From NCBI RefSeq assembly GCF_032884065.1, contig NC_088866.1:57929866-57993865 (forward strand): a stretch of 64,000 nt of DNA. Reading direction: 5' to 3'. This document shows positions 1 through 30,702 of this stretch, piece by piece; position 1 is the stretch's first letter, and each line of letters opens with the position of its first letter. The DNA comes from Artemia franciscana (Eukaryota > Arthropoda > Branchiopoda > Anostraca > Artemiidae). The notes below the pieces were generated by a model. That model was given only the letters and a program-made list of their open reading frames with translations, searched no databases and was not told the DNA's origin. Both the position numbers and the translations under genes were made by a program.

Positions 1-18335
<18,335 letters not shown>

Positions 18336-18890
18336 TTTGGAAAATAGCTCAAAATTTTGGATTTTCTTTTTTATATTCTATAAGTATTGACAAATCGAAA
18401 CACTCTGTATGTCTATTTTGGTTGTTGTTAATCAAACAGTTGATGGTGATGAACTGTAAATAGGGAGTGGCCAGAGCTAATAGTCACCAAAACCTAACCT
18501 TAAATTAAGTAGTTTTGCTAACAACTAACACATCAGATCAATATACTTTTTATTGTGATTCCAAATATATGAAATTTATCAAATTTAAAATTGCGCATCA
18601 ATGGCGACGAGCCTAAGAAGATTTGCCTGATTTTTGAAAAAAAAAAAGAAGAAACAACCACAAGGCGGTAAGACGTGCTAGAGAAAACTAGGTCATCACA
18701 TGCAGCATGTCCGAAAAGTGTATTGTAGACGTTTTATGCTCCCATCTACAAAATGTGAATTGTGCATTTTTTTTTCTTTCAAAAGAAAGTTCACAAATGC
18801 TTTTTTTTGCTTCTAGATGTTTTTCATCGAGTCGAAGAATGTTGACGAACTCATTTGAACAGAAATAAAAGTTCTAGTACTCTTCCTAAG
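18336..18890 (+). other. Probable Rpt3 3' UTR
   Basis: AT-rich sequence downstream of the stop. An AATAAA at 18864-18869 is the first canonical polyadenylation signal on the + strand; another lies in AAAATAAACG near 19068. Without transcript data the true end is unknown. Confidence 0.5.
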
Positions 18891-19195
18891 TCTTCGAAAA
18901 GATTATGTCAAAGTAAAATGGCGTTTTCTTGCATATTGTTGCACCAAACTACTATTCTGACACAAAGGGGGAGAAACTGTTATCGATTTAAAATTATTGA
19001 AAAACTATAAATTGAACTATTCTGTTTCAGAGGCAGTAATGCCACATGGTGGTGCGGCTTTTCCTGTAAAATAAACGGTTAATATTGAGAATTATTTTAA
19101 ACTTCGTTTAACCAAGTTGATTCACTTGATGGTTGATAAAATTAGGTTCAGTGATGGATAATTTTGCATCAGCTGTTATGGAGAAGTGCTGTTGA

Positions 19196-19399
19196 AGTCA
19201 TTGCTTTGGGGGACATCAGATGCCTCAAAGAGTGGATTTTACACCTGGATTTTCTAAATTTACGTTAGCTCAAGAAATTGTAGAGGAACTCTGGGGAGAG
19301 GAGGTAGAAACCAATTTCCCTTCTGATCGACTAAGACTATGTATACGTTCTATGGGGTTAAGCTCCCTTCCTATTGTAGAAAAATCTTCTTTTTTGTAA
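19196..19399 (+). CDS. Unrecognised short open frame, possible exon or transposon remnant
   Basis: It is open from 19196, with an ATG at 19220 (MPQRVDFTPGFSKFTLAQEI then VEELWGEEVETNFPSDRLRL, ending TAA at 19399; 59 codons from the ATG). Its composition is protein-like (mixed charged and hydrophobic, few low-complexity runs), unlike neighbouring frames. I do not recognise a family. It follows the Rpt3 stop by ~0.9 kb. It could be a fragment of a mobile-element protein, a small gene or chance. Confidence 0.25.
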   Translation, partial: SHCFGGHQMPQRVDFTPGFSKFTLAQEIVEELWGEEVETNFPSDRLRLCIRSMGLSSLPIVEKSSFL

Positions 19400-21600
19400 C
19401 AAAAGATATTAAATTTCATTTGCTTACTGGTACAAAAGGTGAAGAGGTGGAGGAGTATCTTGAGCATTATCAAGGGATTTCTCAGGAGGGGGCGGCAACT
19501 GTTGATGGGAGCTGTCTTGTGTCGACGTTTTAAATGGAGACATTGGGATTCGTGTTTGTTTTTATTTCTTAAACAGTTATATCGCAACAAACTGTACGTA
19601 AGGAGCAACTCGTGTTTGCAGTAACCAGAACTTGAAAAGGCTTTAATTGCAACATATACGTTTAAAAAAAAATCCACTTCTATGGTAATTCCAAAGTTGT
19701 AAAATTTGTTAAGTTTAAAGTTATCTAGCAAAAATTACAAGCCTGAAAAAATTTACTCAGTTTACAAAAACAGGGGGAAACACTTTCATTACTATGTTCT
19801 TTAATTTGCAAATTGAAATCAGTCTTAAATTATCTTAGATATTCTCCTGCAAGTAACTTTTTCAAGTGCATTAAATGGCTTTAGTCACTTGTTACTACAT
19901 AAAATAAATTAAGTAACAGAGAAATTATGTTAATCCTCAGTCAAGTTTGTACCCGTCCAATCTAGGACGCTACCAATCAATTTATAAGCATTGATATATA
20001 CAATTTAAGAGCAAACAATGGGGCTTATGGGTGCCGCAACTCTCGCCATGTATTGGATTGATGTGGGCATGATTTGAAAAAGGAGAAACGATGAAGAAAA
20101 CCAAGATTTTTTTTTTCAAATGAAATTAAGGAACGACATCAAAACATAAAACAAGCAAAATTTAATTCGTTTATCAGGGGGGGGGGGCTGTCCCTTCTTG
20201 ACACTGCGCTAAAGTTTCACAGTGATTTAAACAATTCTTATTCCAGTTCAACGGCTTTTGTGTTTGAGATTCGTTCTTAAAGAATATGAACAAAAAGTCA
20301 AATTTTGCATAAATACCGGGGATTTAGGAGGGGGCAACTCCCTTCATATACGTAATAATATCCTTGTTTTAAGTTTTTATGTCATTCCTTACTTTTATTT
20401 TTTTTTAAAAACATTGTTTCTTTATCTAATTTTTTTTTTTTTTTTTTTTTTTTTAATATCGCAGCCAATAGTGCTGCATAAGTAAAGAGGATATGGATTC
20501 AGTGTATTTTTTTTTTTTTGTCTTATTCTTCGTTGTCGTGGTCCAACAGGTCACTTCATATTAAAGGAGTTGTAGAAACTTTGGAGGAGCCTCATTCGAT
20601 TGGAAATGGAAAGTTTTAGTGGCCTTTTCATAGGTCAAAAGAGATTGAAGGGCAACCAAACCCCATTCCAAGCCTTTTTAGCTGTCCCACATATAAACCC
20701 TCCAAGACATCCGATCAGAACATCTACATAGCCATTTTGTTCATAGCTATGCCTCTGGAAATGACATGGCCCCCTCAGCCCCTAGGCTAAGGGCTACAAA
20801 TTATGCAAGTTCCCCATTGTTTATATACAGGTTGTATTATTAGAATGAAACTTTTTGGGTTGTTCAACTAGAGCTATATTAAACCAAAGACGAAAAGATG
20901 AAGAAATAAAATCAAATTATAATTAAAAGCTTAAAACAAAGAGAATTCATTTCAGTAGATAAATGAGACCCAAAATGTACAGAACGTCCCACCGCAAAGC
21001 TCTATGGCTGCGAACATAGTGATAAAGAAAAAGACACATACACTAAAAATGGAAAATTGCGAATGGCTGCAAATCACTACCTACTCATACACAACGAAAC
21101 AGAGCCAAACGCCATGCGCAATACATAATACAAACATATATTTCCTACTTGGGCGGATGCTCAGAGGCATGCACTGCGTAGGGGTTGAAAAAAAGAAATC
21201 GAAGATATTTTTACTGGTTGCCAGACGCAGGAAGATAGCTTTTAGCATGATCATTGACAAGCGATAGACTATCTCTTGGGGCATAGGGATCCCACTACAC
21301 AAGAAGAACTGAAAAGAAAATTGGATTCCCCTGAACCAGAGCTAAAATCTTTTTTCAGTTTAGGGATTGACCCTGAAGATTGTCCAAAAGCTTTTATGTC
21401 TGGCCTGAAACATTCATGAACTGACATACGTAGCCTCTTTTTGTCGTGCAAAAACATTATATCCCTTAACTCTTGGGCCAAGAGAGTTTAGTTTTCGGAG
21501 GTATTAGCTACGTATGTTGAAAAAATGACGATATTAGACTATTTTATGATTGGACAGGGTAAAGAATGTGATTAAAGGCTCTTTTCCCTATGCAGAAAAA
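19400..21600. other. Intergenic stretch, nothing recognised
   Basis: It has an oligo-G run near 20178-20187, poly-T runs (20430-20452, 20506-20518) and short open frames on both strands without family resemblance. No transposon ends were identified. Confidence 0.6.
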
Positions 21601-22445
21601 AAAATGTTTTCTGGTTCCGAAAAAATTGGTCAGAAAATGTCTGTCTCGATTGACTTGAAACTTATAACTTTGGTCTAGTAGACCCTAATTTGGGGGGGGG
21701 GGGGGAAATATTGGTTCAGCTGAAAATGGCACCCTAAAAAGGACATGTAAACTTCTTTTCTCGACGGCTTGAAACTTAAAATTGTAACTTCCTAATCAAG
21801 TTGACCCTATTGCGCGATTGACGTTTATTTTTGAGACATAGCCCCCACTTCAAAATTGTGGCGCAAGAAATGACCAGAGGTTTTTCAGTTATGTTGAAAT
21901 TTCCTGGCTCATCACCAGGGCTTCAGGGACCATACTGTACTTTTTGAAGGAGACAGGGTATCTCTCCTTTTGATTTCGCAAGAGTTGTTGCATGTTTTAG
22001 TGGACCATTCATTTTTGTTTTGAGGGAAAAGAGTGGTAGGGGTCCTGTCCCTAAACTTTTGACTTTTATACAAACCTTTTAGAAGGCCCCCAAAACATTA
22101 AATCTTTACTGCTCACTGCTTAAATCCTTTGATGAATAAGATTCCAACTACAAGAAGAACTAAGGGTTTCCCCGAAAAAAGCAACAAAACTTTCCAAGCA
22201 GCTTGAAACTTGTACCTTTGAATTCCTTGGCAAAGACCTCCTTGTACAAAAAAATGGGTTGGAGGTATGGGCACTCCAAAGATGGGACATTTTTTTAATA
22301 TGTTTGAAAACTATATCGGAGTTTTTCTTCAGTCAAGGGTTCCTAATTCATAAAATATGAAAAAATATTAGTTTTGGATGTCCAACAAACTTTTTTTTTC
22401 TTAACAGATTGAAACCGCGAGTCCCAGGATCAAATAAGCCCTAAT

Positions 22446-22604
22446 CAGACACGTATCCAGGATTTTTTTCGGGGGGGGGGGGGCAAAAAACGCATCAAAA
22501 ACTTGTTTATATTTCTTTTCGTTACGTTTTGCGAATTGGACAAAAATTTCGGGGGGGGGGAGGTCAAAATTCCTAGCCCCTCCCCCTCCCTGGATACGGA
22601 ATTG
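22446..22604. mobile_element. hAT-type MITE, 159 bp, with perfect 8-bp target duplication
   Basis: Flanked by GCCCTAAT on both sides (22438-22445 and 22605-22612). The termini CAGACACGTATCCAGG and the inverse of the right end CAATTCCGTATCCAGG match at 12 of 16 positions. The interior is mostly oligo-G tracts and short AT sequence, with no coding potential. It shares the ATCCAGG terminal motif with the elements at 23158 and 29195. Confidence 0.8.
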
Positions 22605-23157
22605 GCCCTAATGCCTAAACAGTTAGTTCAAGGCATGCCCCCTCTCTGAAAATGGAGTAAAAAAAAAGATCTGAAAAACTTTTTTCCCATTGGCTTGAAA
22701 TTTTACAGGACTATTGCAGAGGCTAAGAGAACCATGTGTTTTTGTTCAAAAAAGGAGGGTGTTAGCTAGCCTATAATTGGGCAAAGAAACTCTCTGTCCT
22801 TGATAAGTTTGAAACTTACAGCAGTAAGTTCTTTGGCCAAGGGGCATATAACGTAAAAAAAGAAATGTGTTGACCAAATGGGGCCCAAAACAGGGTCAAA
22901 ATCCCTCTCCCTCCCACGTAGGTTTTGAAAATCATAGATAGATTTTCCCAGTTGGCTTCAAAGTCACATGTAGGCAGAACCAAGAAAATTTTAAAGAAGA
23001 CAAAAATTAGCTTTTATCGTTTTGTAACGCCATAAATTTTGTGCAATATTTTCCATAGCTCTCCTGTAGTCTACCATCCGACATGGTACATAGCATGTCT
23101 AGCCAAATGTTACTTGTTCTTAGAATATGCTTTAAATCAGGTTTGTCTAAACGAAAG

Positions 23158-24766
23158 CAGTGGTAAATCCAGGTGCCCCCCCTAACGCAGTGGTGAATTT
23201 GGGGTTGGGACTGCTAGCTCTGGATTGGATTGGGACGAAATTTGTTTTTTGTAATTGGTTTTTAATAGTTAAGTTTTTGATAAGTTTTCAATTATTTAAA
23301 CTATTTATTTTTGCAAACAAGATTGAAATAAAGTTTCAGTTACTTTGTGTGGTCTTCGTTTGATTTTACGGATGACTCATACCGCCAAAAAGTATTTAAT
23401 CAAACTTAGGTTTATCAAGGGAATCTTTCCGTATTATCACAAAAGCCAACTGGGAGGCGAAAACCGTAATTTCGTAATAACAACGAGGCGAAAATTAAAA
23501 TCCTAACTTCTTTAGGCTGTCGAAATGAATTGCGGGATTGGGCTGTCACAACTGGACTGAAAAGAAAAACATTTAAACTTATTTTCATTGTAATATTTTT
23601 TCGAGTCTTGCTACGGCACCGAGGCGAAGAAATTGATATAATTACTTTTTTGGCTGTCTTAAAATTTGGATTTTTTTTTTTTTTTTTTGCGAAGCGGGGT
23701 GGTTTCTACAATATTGTTGTTTTTTAGGGGATTTGTATAATAGAAAGTAAATGTTTGAGAAGTGCAAGCATTATTAATTTACGTTTTGGATTTTGGTGAG
23801 CAAATGGTGGCCACTTTACTGCCTATTTTCATCTAATTAAAGCTCTGCACTGTATGACATATCACCTTCTCTGTCCTCCCTAAAATAAAGGGCAAACTCT
23901 TTTGAGCTTTAATAAAGGTTTGTGTAAGTATATACTTAAAACTAAGCATATAAGTCGAAATACTCTTTCAAAGGTTGAATGTTTAATTTAAGAAAAATAG
24001 ATTTTCAAAAAATTGTTTGTAAAAGAAGGCAGATAATTTTTTTTTTTTTTTTAGATCTAACTGAATTTTGGGTCTCTGAATTTTCGGTTTGAATCAGTGG
24101 AATGACGTCAGTTTTTTTTCTAACATTCACACCACTTGATTTAAGAAAACGAAATACATCTGCAATGCTACTTAAGAATTTCTCCCCTTCTCAATACCAA
24201 CCAGTCACAAAATATAGTTATATTTTTGTATAGGGGTTGCATATATTTGTCCATAATATTATATGAACTGCTGTATATACCGCTGGGGATTTTTATACTT
24301 ATGTTGCCACAAAGTTAGGCGACATGCTAAATGGTTTGGCCTATGAAAATTTTCACAAAGAGTGTATGACCCCAGAAGATGGTTCAAGACCAATTAATTT
24401 TTGACAGTAGAAAGCATAATTCACTCGCTATAGTGGTCAGAAGTGCAAAGGCAAAAAATTATGCAGAAAATATTAAATATCATTTTTTTTATATGTGGTG
24501 TACAGCTTTTGATTTTCTTTATGGCGGGATGGTTTTTATATCTTATTATTTCTATATCGATATTTTTATACCATTTTAATTTTAACAGATTGATTAGGAC
24601 TTTAACCCTTGCCAGGTTTTAGATTAAATTTATGACCAGCTCCACTACCTATGTATGACACACAATAATCTAAGTTCCCTTTAAATTGCTGGTATTTCTT
24701 TGTTCGCGAGTTTATCGAAGCAATCTATTATGCTCCCCCCCCCAAAAAATCCTGGATCCGCCCCAG
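23158..24766 (+). mobile_element. Non-autonomous hAT-like transposon, copy 1 (1.6 kb)
   Basis: It starts CAGTGGTAAATCCAGG and ends CCTGGATCCGCCCCAG, whose inverse shares ATCCAGG and the outer GG. Flanks are AACGAAAG (23150-23157) and AATGAAAG (24767-24774), an 8-bp duplication with one change. An inverted, ~80%-like copy lies at 29195-30694. No transposase frame is visible; the longest frames (65-67 codons) are unrecognised. AT-rich interior. Confidence 0.8.
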
Positions 24767-24774
24767 AATGAAAG

Positions 24775-26580
24775 CTATAAAATTCTTGATAAATACAAAA
24801 AAAAAATTACGCGAGCTGCAGTAATTTATGATTACTAACAAAAAAAACGAACTTATTCTTGATTCCTATTCCTAAGCCTTAACAACTAAAAAAAATGGCA
24901 ACACAGCAATTACTTGAGAAATAATTTCAGCTAAAGAGAATAAATATAGTTATTAAAAACATAAAATTTTAACTGATTGGCTGTGCCGAATTCCCCCCCC
25001 CCCCAAAAAAAAAAAATGGTCCTTGATTTTTTTTTTCATTTGTGATAGGCTTAAAACTTACAGGACCAGATTGTATGGATGGCTATATGTATAGATAGAT
25101 AGATAGATAAGTGTATTTCAAAAACCCGTGGGCCATATACACACAAAATATAAATAAATAACAAGCAAGGAAATTAACAACAGTACGAACACGCACAAAA
25201 AAACAGAATTCAACGCAAAAAGTACCTAATCTAACTACAAAAGAAATTAATCATATAAAACTTTTTCTTCTTATTAAAGATTTTTCTATATATACTCCCA
25301 CTCGAAATATTGTGGTTGGGTTACTATTTTGTAGAATATATGTGATGTGACATCTGTATGTATATGTATATGTGACATCTGAAACTGATCCCAAATAATT
25401 TGTTGTTTTATGATTGGTTTAAATTTACAGGGTATGCAGACTGAGAAAATGAAGCCTCAATGAAGTCAAAAATATAAAAAAAAACTTATTGCATTGATTT
25501 GCGACTTCTGAAATGTGCCTAAGTTTCCTTTGTCTGATTGGCTTGTAAGTTGCTGGGTATTTAAATTGGGCAAAATAAGAGTAAAAGAAGAAAATATTAA
25601 AACATAATTAGTTTGTATCGACTCATAATAACCAACACGAGTCAAATAATTGTTTTATCAGATGACCATGAAATTGTCAATTGACTGGATTAAGGGGATT
25701 TAAATGGGAACAGCAATCTTGGGAAGAAAAAATGCTGGTTGCATCGCTTCGTAGTGTGAAAATCTTTATAGTATTTTGCTGGTCAGCTTAAAAATTTTAG
25801 GGTATGTTGGCAGGGCCAAAAAAACTTTCATTAATACAAAAATGAAGAGAAAAAGTCTGGCTGCGTTGATTTCTGGCGTTTTTATTTTTTTTTTTTATTT
25901 ATGACTCCTTTTTGTCAAGGCAATAAAACATAACTCTGACTTTTAAATACCCTTGACAGGTATTTATTAAAAAAAGAAAGTCTTAGCAAAATCGAACACC
26001 TAAAGAATTTTTAGTTAAAGTAATAGATTCATATACGCTTATATTCAAGGGTTTCTACTGGATAGTGGATAAGATTGCTTTAGGCCTATAGAAGCAAAAA
26101 ATATGTAGATTCTCAATCCACATAAATAAGGATCCTCCTCCTTATCCACCTAGAATTTGGGGTGGATCGGCTTCTTGTGGATCAAAAATTATTCATCCAC
26201 ATGTTGGGTGTATTTTAACACTTTTTCATCAGTTATGATAAAAGGGGGAAGTTTGAGAAATGTCAAATTTTCTGAGATCCATCTAGTACAGTATATGTTT
26301 CTTCAGCAATTTTCAGATACCTTTCATGAACTTTTGAGATGACAAGGCTAAAATGTCAAACAAGTTTCATCAAACTCATCATTATTATGACCCTTATTAA
26401 TGGTTATAATGAGCTGGTCTTTTCACAGCATAAGGTATTCAACACTTTTTATTATTGAATCAAAAACAGCTAAGAAGGCTCAAGATTGGATAAATAAAAG
26501 AAAGCTTGCTGAGTTCCCATCTTAAAAAAATGAAAACTCATCATTGGTGTAAACATATAGTATTGTTTGTAGCTAATGGG
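24775..26580. other. Intergenic stretch with (GATA)n and possible LINE 3' end
   Basis: A TAGATAGATAGATAGATA run at ~25086-25110 is followed by AT-rich sequence (25110-25260) resembling a minus-strand LINE 3' UTR with a (TATC)n tail, comparable in style to the (ATT)n tail of the LINE at 37662. Otherwise it is diverged repeat pieces and nothing recognised. Confidence 0.45.
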
Positions 26581-26619
26581 ATAAATGAACATAAAAAATT
26601 TTTACTTAATTAAGTTCGA

Positions 26620-28860
26620 TCCGTCCATAGAAGTCTTTTTGGTGCCTCTTTTTTCACCATTCTATTGGTGCAACTCCCACGTGCACTTCTGTCAAAAATG
26701 CACTTCTTTCGGTCGGAAAAGAACCAGTAGGCTAAGTGGCGAGGAGTTGTTCATCCATCTCTTTGGGAGGCACCCTCTAGGTTGAGAACCATGTACCCGG
26801 CCTTCAAAGGCTCTCCTCGGGAGACGACTGCTATCTATACGTTGTATGTACCCTAGCCATCTAAACTGCTGCGGTTTTATTCTGTCGAGGATGTTTAGTT
26901 TGATGTCGAGCTTATGGGAAAACTTGATGTTGGATTACGATCTATCGTGATACGTGATACCGGCAATACGTCACAATGAGTTTGTTTCGAAGGTAGCAAG
27001 ACGATACATGTCATCTGTTGTTAGCGTCCAGGACTCACAGGCATAAATGGCATTAGGAAATATAAGCGAGTTAAATAGCCTCACTTTAAGTGTTGTTGAA
27101 TAATTCTTGTTCCTCTAGGTGGATATAAGACTTTTAAAGTTGGAATTAGCAAGTGCCTGAGATCTCTTAATGTCTTTGGAGTGATTATTGTCGGAGATGA
27201 GTAGGCTACCAAGGTAGGTTAACTAACTGACCTACTATATGCTATAATATTCAATTTGGATTCCGGAGTTTACCTGAGAATCCAGTTGACGTAAGCAGTG
27301 CACGGTCATAGTTTTCGAGGAATTGGTGGTCATCTCAAAAACGCTGGTTGTCATCTAGGCAGTTTCATTCCAGGATTGAAGATCACGAAGAGGCTCAAAA
27401 ACTACAGCTATATCGTCACCATAAATAAGTTTGTCTATCATTACCACTCATATGAGGGCACCAGATGGGATATCAGTTACTCTAAGCACTGCAGTTAAAA
27501 ATAGATTGAAGAGCTCACGTAATAGCAAGAAACCTTTTAGAATGCCGGTTGATGTTGTAAAGCTTTTGGTAAGGCCTTCTCCAGTCATGACACTACTTCT
27601 GAACTTGTCCTTTATGAAGAAGACTAAATTATGTGGAATTCTAAAGTGAAGAAGATAGGCCCATAGGTCTTCTCTCCAAATGAGGCCTGTTTGAAATCTA
27701 TGAAGAGCTGGTAGATACTGTGGTGTCGTTCAAGATATTTTTCCACGGACTGTGAAAATCTGATCGAGCGTTACTTATTTGGTTTGAAACCCACATGGTA
27801 TTCTGGGATGACGGCTGAACCTATGGCTTGGATTCACCCTAACATGACATGTGTCATTATTTTTACAGCACGGCTAGTCAGTCTGATGGGTTGGTAGCTG
27901 TAATAGACTGACTACCGTGGTTTCACACCATAGTTTAGCGTAGTGACTTACTTCAAAGGCAGCTGTGGCGATTTTATGATACAGATCAAATTCAAAATTC
28001 ACTATCACACGTTAAGGCTGTATTCTATGACGGTCAGCAGCTTTTATGATCTTCATATCTCTGATAGCTTCTTAAATATTAGAGTGAAGGGAGAGGAGGC
28101 TTGGGTCGGTAGCGATTACGGGGAAACGGGATAGGAGAGATAGGTCAGGGAGGATGGTTAAACTTAGTTTTTTCTCAAACTGCTCTTTCCATCCACATTG
28201 GGTTCTATTTTAAATTGTATATTCCTTGAAGGGCTTGCTCCTTCAAGGAGGGAGCAAGCACTATGGTCCTTCTTTCTAGCCAGTTCCCATACTCATCTAT
28301 ACTTGAATTGTGGATCTTCATTCTTAAAAGCCGTTTCATGCTGCTCACATTTTTCTTTAACAAAGACACGGCGAGCACTGCATATTGCTTTCTCTATAGC
28401 TCTTTTTAGTTGCTTGTATCGCTCTTTGTTTTCTTTTTCAAGCTTGTTGGTGTGTTGTTGACGTTAGCCTGTTGTTGGCTTTGGTGGCTTTTCGTCACAG
28501 AGGTGAATGATCTCTTCTGTGATCCAAGGCTTCTGGTTATCTTTCTGGACACTTAGCGTGGAGAGAGTGACATCGCGAATCATTTGCGTGATGCTAGTTA
28601 ACAGGTTGTCAATATCACTCTTATGCAGAGGTAGCGGGGAGTTTGAATTGAGATCCGAGATCTTTTCCGATAGAGCAGCTATGTAGGCTCTTTGAGTTGC
28701 TTTGTCATTCAGAAGATCTACTCGAAATTTGTAAAAGTCACCACCAGTATATTATAGTATTTTTGAACCCTAGTGCCGTAAAAATTCAACATTTTACTGT
28801 CCTCTACTGTTTTATTAGGTCTACCAGGTATAAAATCGGTTTAATAGGGTTTTTGGAAAT
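26620..28860 (-). mobile_element. Decayed LINE, EN-RT C-terminal part
   Basis: The minus strand, with many stops and shifts, gives AIRDMKIIKAADRHRIQ (RT0/1 region), LIYGDDIAVVFEPLRDLQSW (decayed YADD box), LTYLGSLLISDNNHSKDIKR, KVRLFNSLIFPNAIYACES, WTLTTDDMYRLATFE, QFRWLGYIQRIDSSRLPRRA and QPRGCLPKRW. The order and motifs fit an invertebrate RTE/CR1-like LINE. Plus-strand frames of 61-87 codons in this interval are shadows. Confidence 0.85.
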
Positions 28861-29194
28861 AAAATTTAATAAAAACTTTGCAACGTAACTTGATGTTATT
28901 ATCCCGTGAAAAACTAGATGGAAGTGGATTTTTTTTTTAAATAGGATCCTCTTGTGTTTCGTGTCTTTTTATATTAGAGAGCTCTTCAACACCAAAATAG
29001 TTTATTGTAACCTTCGTTCTTCAAGACTATGTTGATGATGTGTACAAAAAGAAAGCGGAATTTTTAAAGCATAAAAACAAGATTTTTGTAGCATGCGCTA
29101 TTTTTAACATTACCAATTTCATTAAGCGGCTGTAGTTCAAACGGACAAACACACTATCAGATTTATCATGTGTTCTGTGATGGTGCAGAGGGTT

Positions 29195-30694
29195 TAGGGG
29201 CGGATCCAGGATTTTCTTTAGGTGGGGCACATAATAGGTTGCTTTGATAAACTTTGCGAACAAAGAAATACCCGCAATTAAAAGGGAACCTTGAAAATTA
29301 TGTGTTGTAGGTAGGTAGTGGAAATGGTCGTAAATTTAATTTAAAATCTGGTGAGGGTTTAAGTTATAACAAATCCATTGAAATTAAAATGGTATAAAAT
29401 ATTTAAAAAAAAAATAATTTATAAAAACCACCCCGCCGTAAAAAAAAATAAGAAGCTGTTCACTATCTATGGAAAAAATATGATATTTAATATTTTCTGC
29501 ATAATTTTTAGCATTTGCACTTTTGACCACTATAGCGAGTGAGTTAAGCTTTTTATTATTCGTGTTATATACAGCAGTGGTATACATAGCAGTTTAGACA
29601 ATCTTATGGACAAATATATGCAACCCCTATACAAAAACATCACTATATTTTGTGACTGGTTGGTATTGAGAAGGTGATAAATTCTAAATTAATGCTGCAG
29701 TTGCATTCTGTTTCCGTGGTTATCTCAAGTTGTGTGAATTTCCTCTTTTTACTTTTATCTATTTTTAAATGTTTGAAAAAAAAACCAATGTAATTCCACT
29801 GATTCAAACTGAGAATTCACCATCTATACCAGCAAGATAAAAAAAAATAAAATAAAAACATAATTATTTGCCTTCTTTTATAAATAATTTTTTGAAAATC
29901 TATCCTTCTTAAAAGATTACTCCAACCTTTGAAGGGGTATTTTGTCTCATATACTAAGTTTTAAGTATATAGTCAGACAAAACTTTATTAAAGTTTAAAG
30001 AGTATAATCTATATTTTAATGTTTCAGGATGAACAGATGTGATTTGTCATATAATGTAGAGCTTTATTTAGATAAAAATAGGCCGTAAAGCGGCCACCAT
30101 TTGCTAATCAAAATCCAAAACTTAAATTAATAATATTTGCACTTCTCATGCATGTACTTCCTATTATACAAATCCCCTAAAAAAAACAATTTTGCCAAAA
30201 CCACCCTGCTTCGCAAAAAAGCAAACCCAAAGAACCAAAACAGACCGCCAAAGACTCGAAAACAAAGTTTTGGCAATGAATAGAATTAAATATTTTGTTT
30301 TTCAGCCCAGTTGTGACAGCACAACCTGAAATATTATTTTGACAGCCTAAAGAAGTTAAGATTTAAAATTTTCCCTCCTTGTTATTACGAAATAAAGAGT
30401 TTTGCCTTCCAGCTGACTTTTGTGGTTAAACGGACAGATTCCCTTGATAAACTTAAATTTAAGAGTATGCGTCATTAGTAAAACCTAACAGAGACCACAC
30501 AAAGTAACTAAAAAATTGTTTCAAACTTGTCTGCAAAAAGAAACAGTCTTAATAATTAAAAACTTATTAAAAACTAAACCATTAAAAACCAATTACAAAA
30601 AACTAAGTTTCTTCCAAACCCAAGCCAGAGTGAGCTGATCCAACCGAAATTCCACCACTACGTCGGAGGGGGGGCTGCTCTGAATCCTCCACTG
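29195..30694 (-). mobile_element. Non-autonomous hAT-like transposon, copy 2 (1.5 kb, inverted)
   Basis: It is the inverted partner of 23158-24766. Its ends are TAGGGGCGGATCCAGG (29195) and the inverse CAGTGGAGGATTCAG (to 30694). Flanks AGAGGGTT (29187-29194) and AGTGGGTT (30695-30702) agree at 7 of 8 bases. Shared interior includes a ~65-codon frame (SLAIVV.SA.AKNYAENIKYH) conserved only because the DNA is homologous. Confidence 0.8.
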
Positions 30695-30702
30695 AGTGGG
30701 TT

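Larger units (their letters stand above)
21600..25900. repeat. Diverged, irregular repeat around GGCTTGAAACTTA-GG-C
   Basis: The phrase (G)GCTTGAAACTTA followed within ~30 bases by AAG-A-ACC or similar recurs near 21654, 21770, 22200, 22692, 22804, 22950, 25045, 25420, 25545 and 25790, usually after a run of T and before a G-rich line. Spacing is irregular (110-400 bp) and it is interrupted by the two hAT-like elements. It looks like the residue of an old tandem or dispersed repeat family. Confidence 0.5.
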
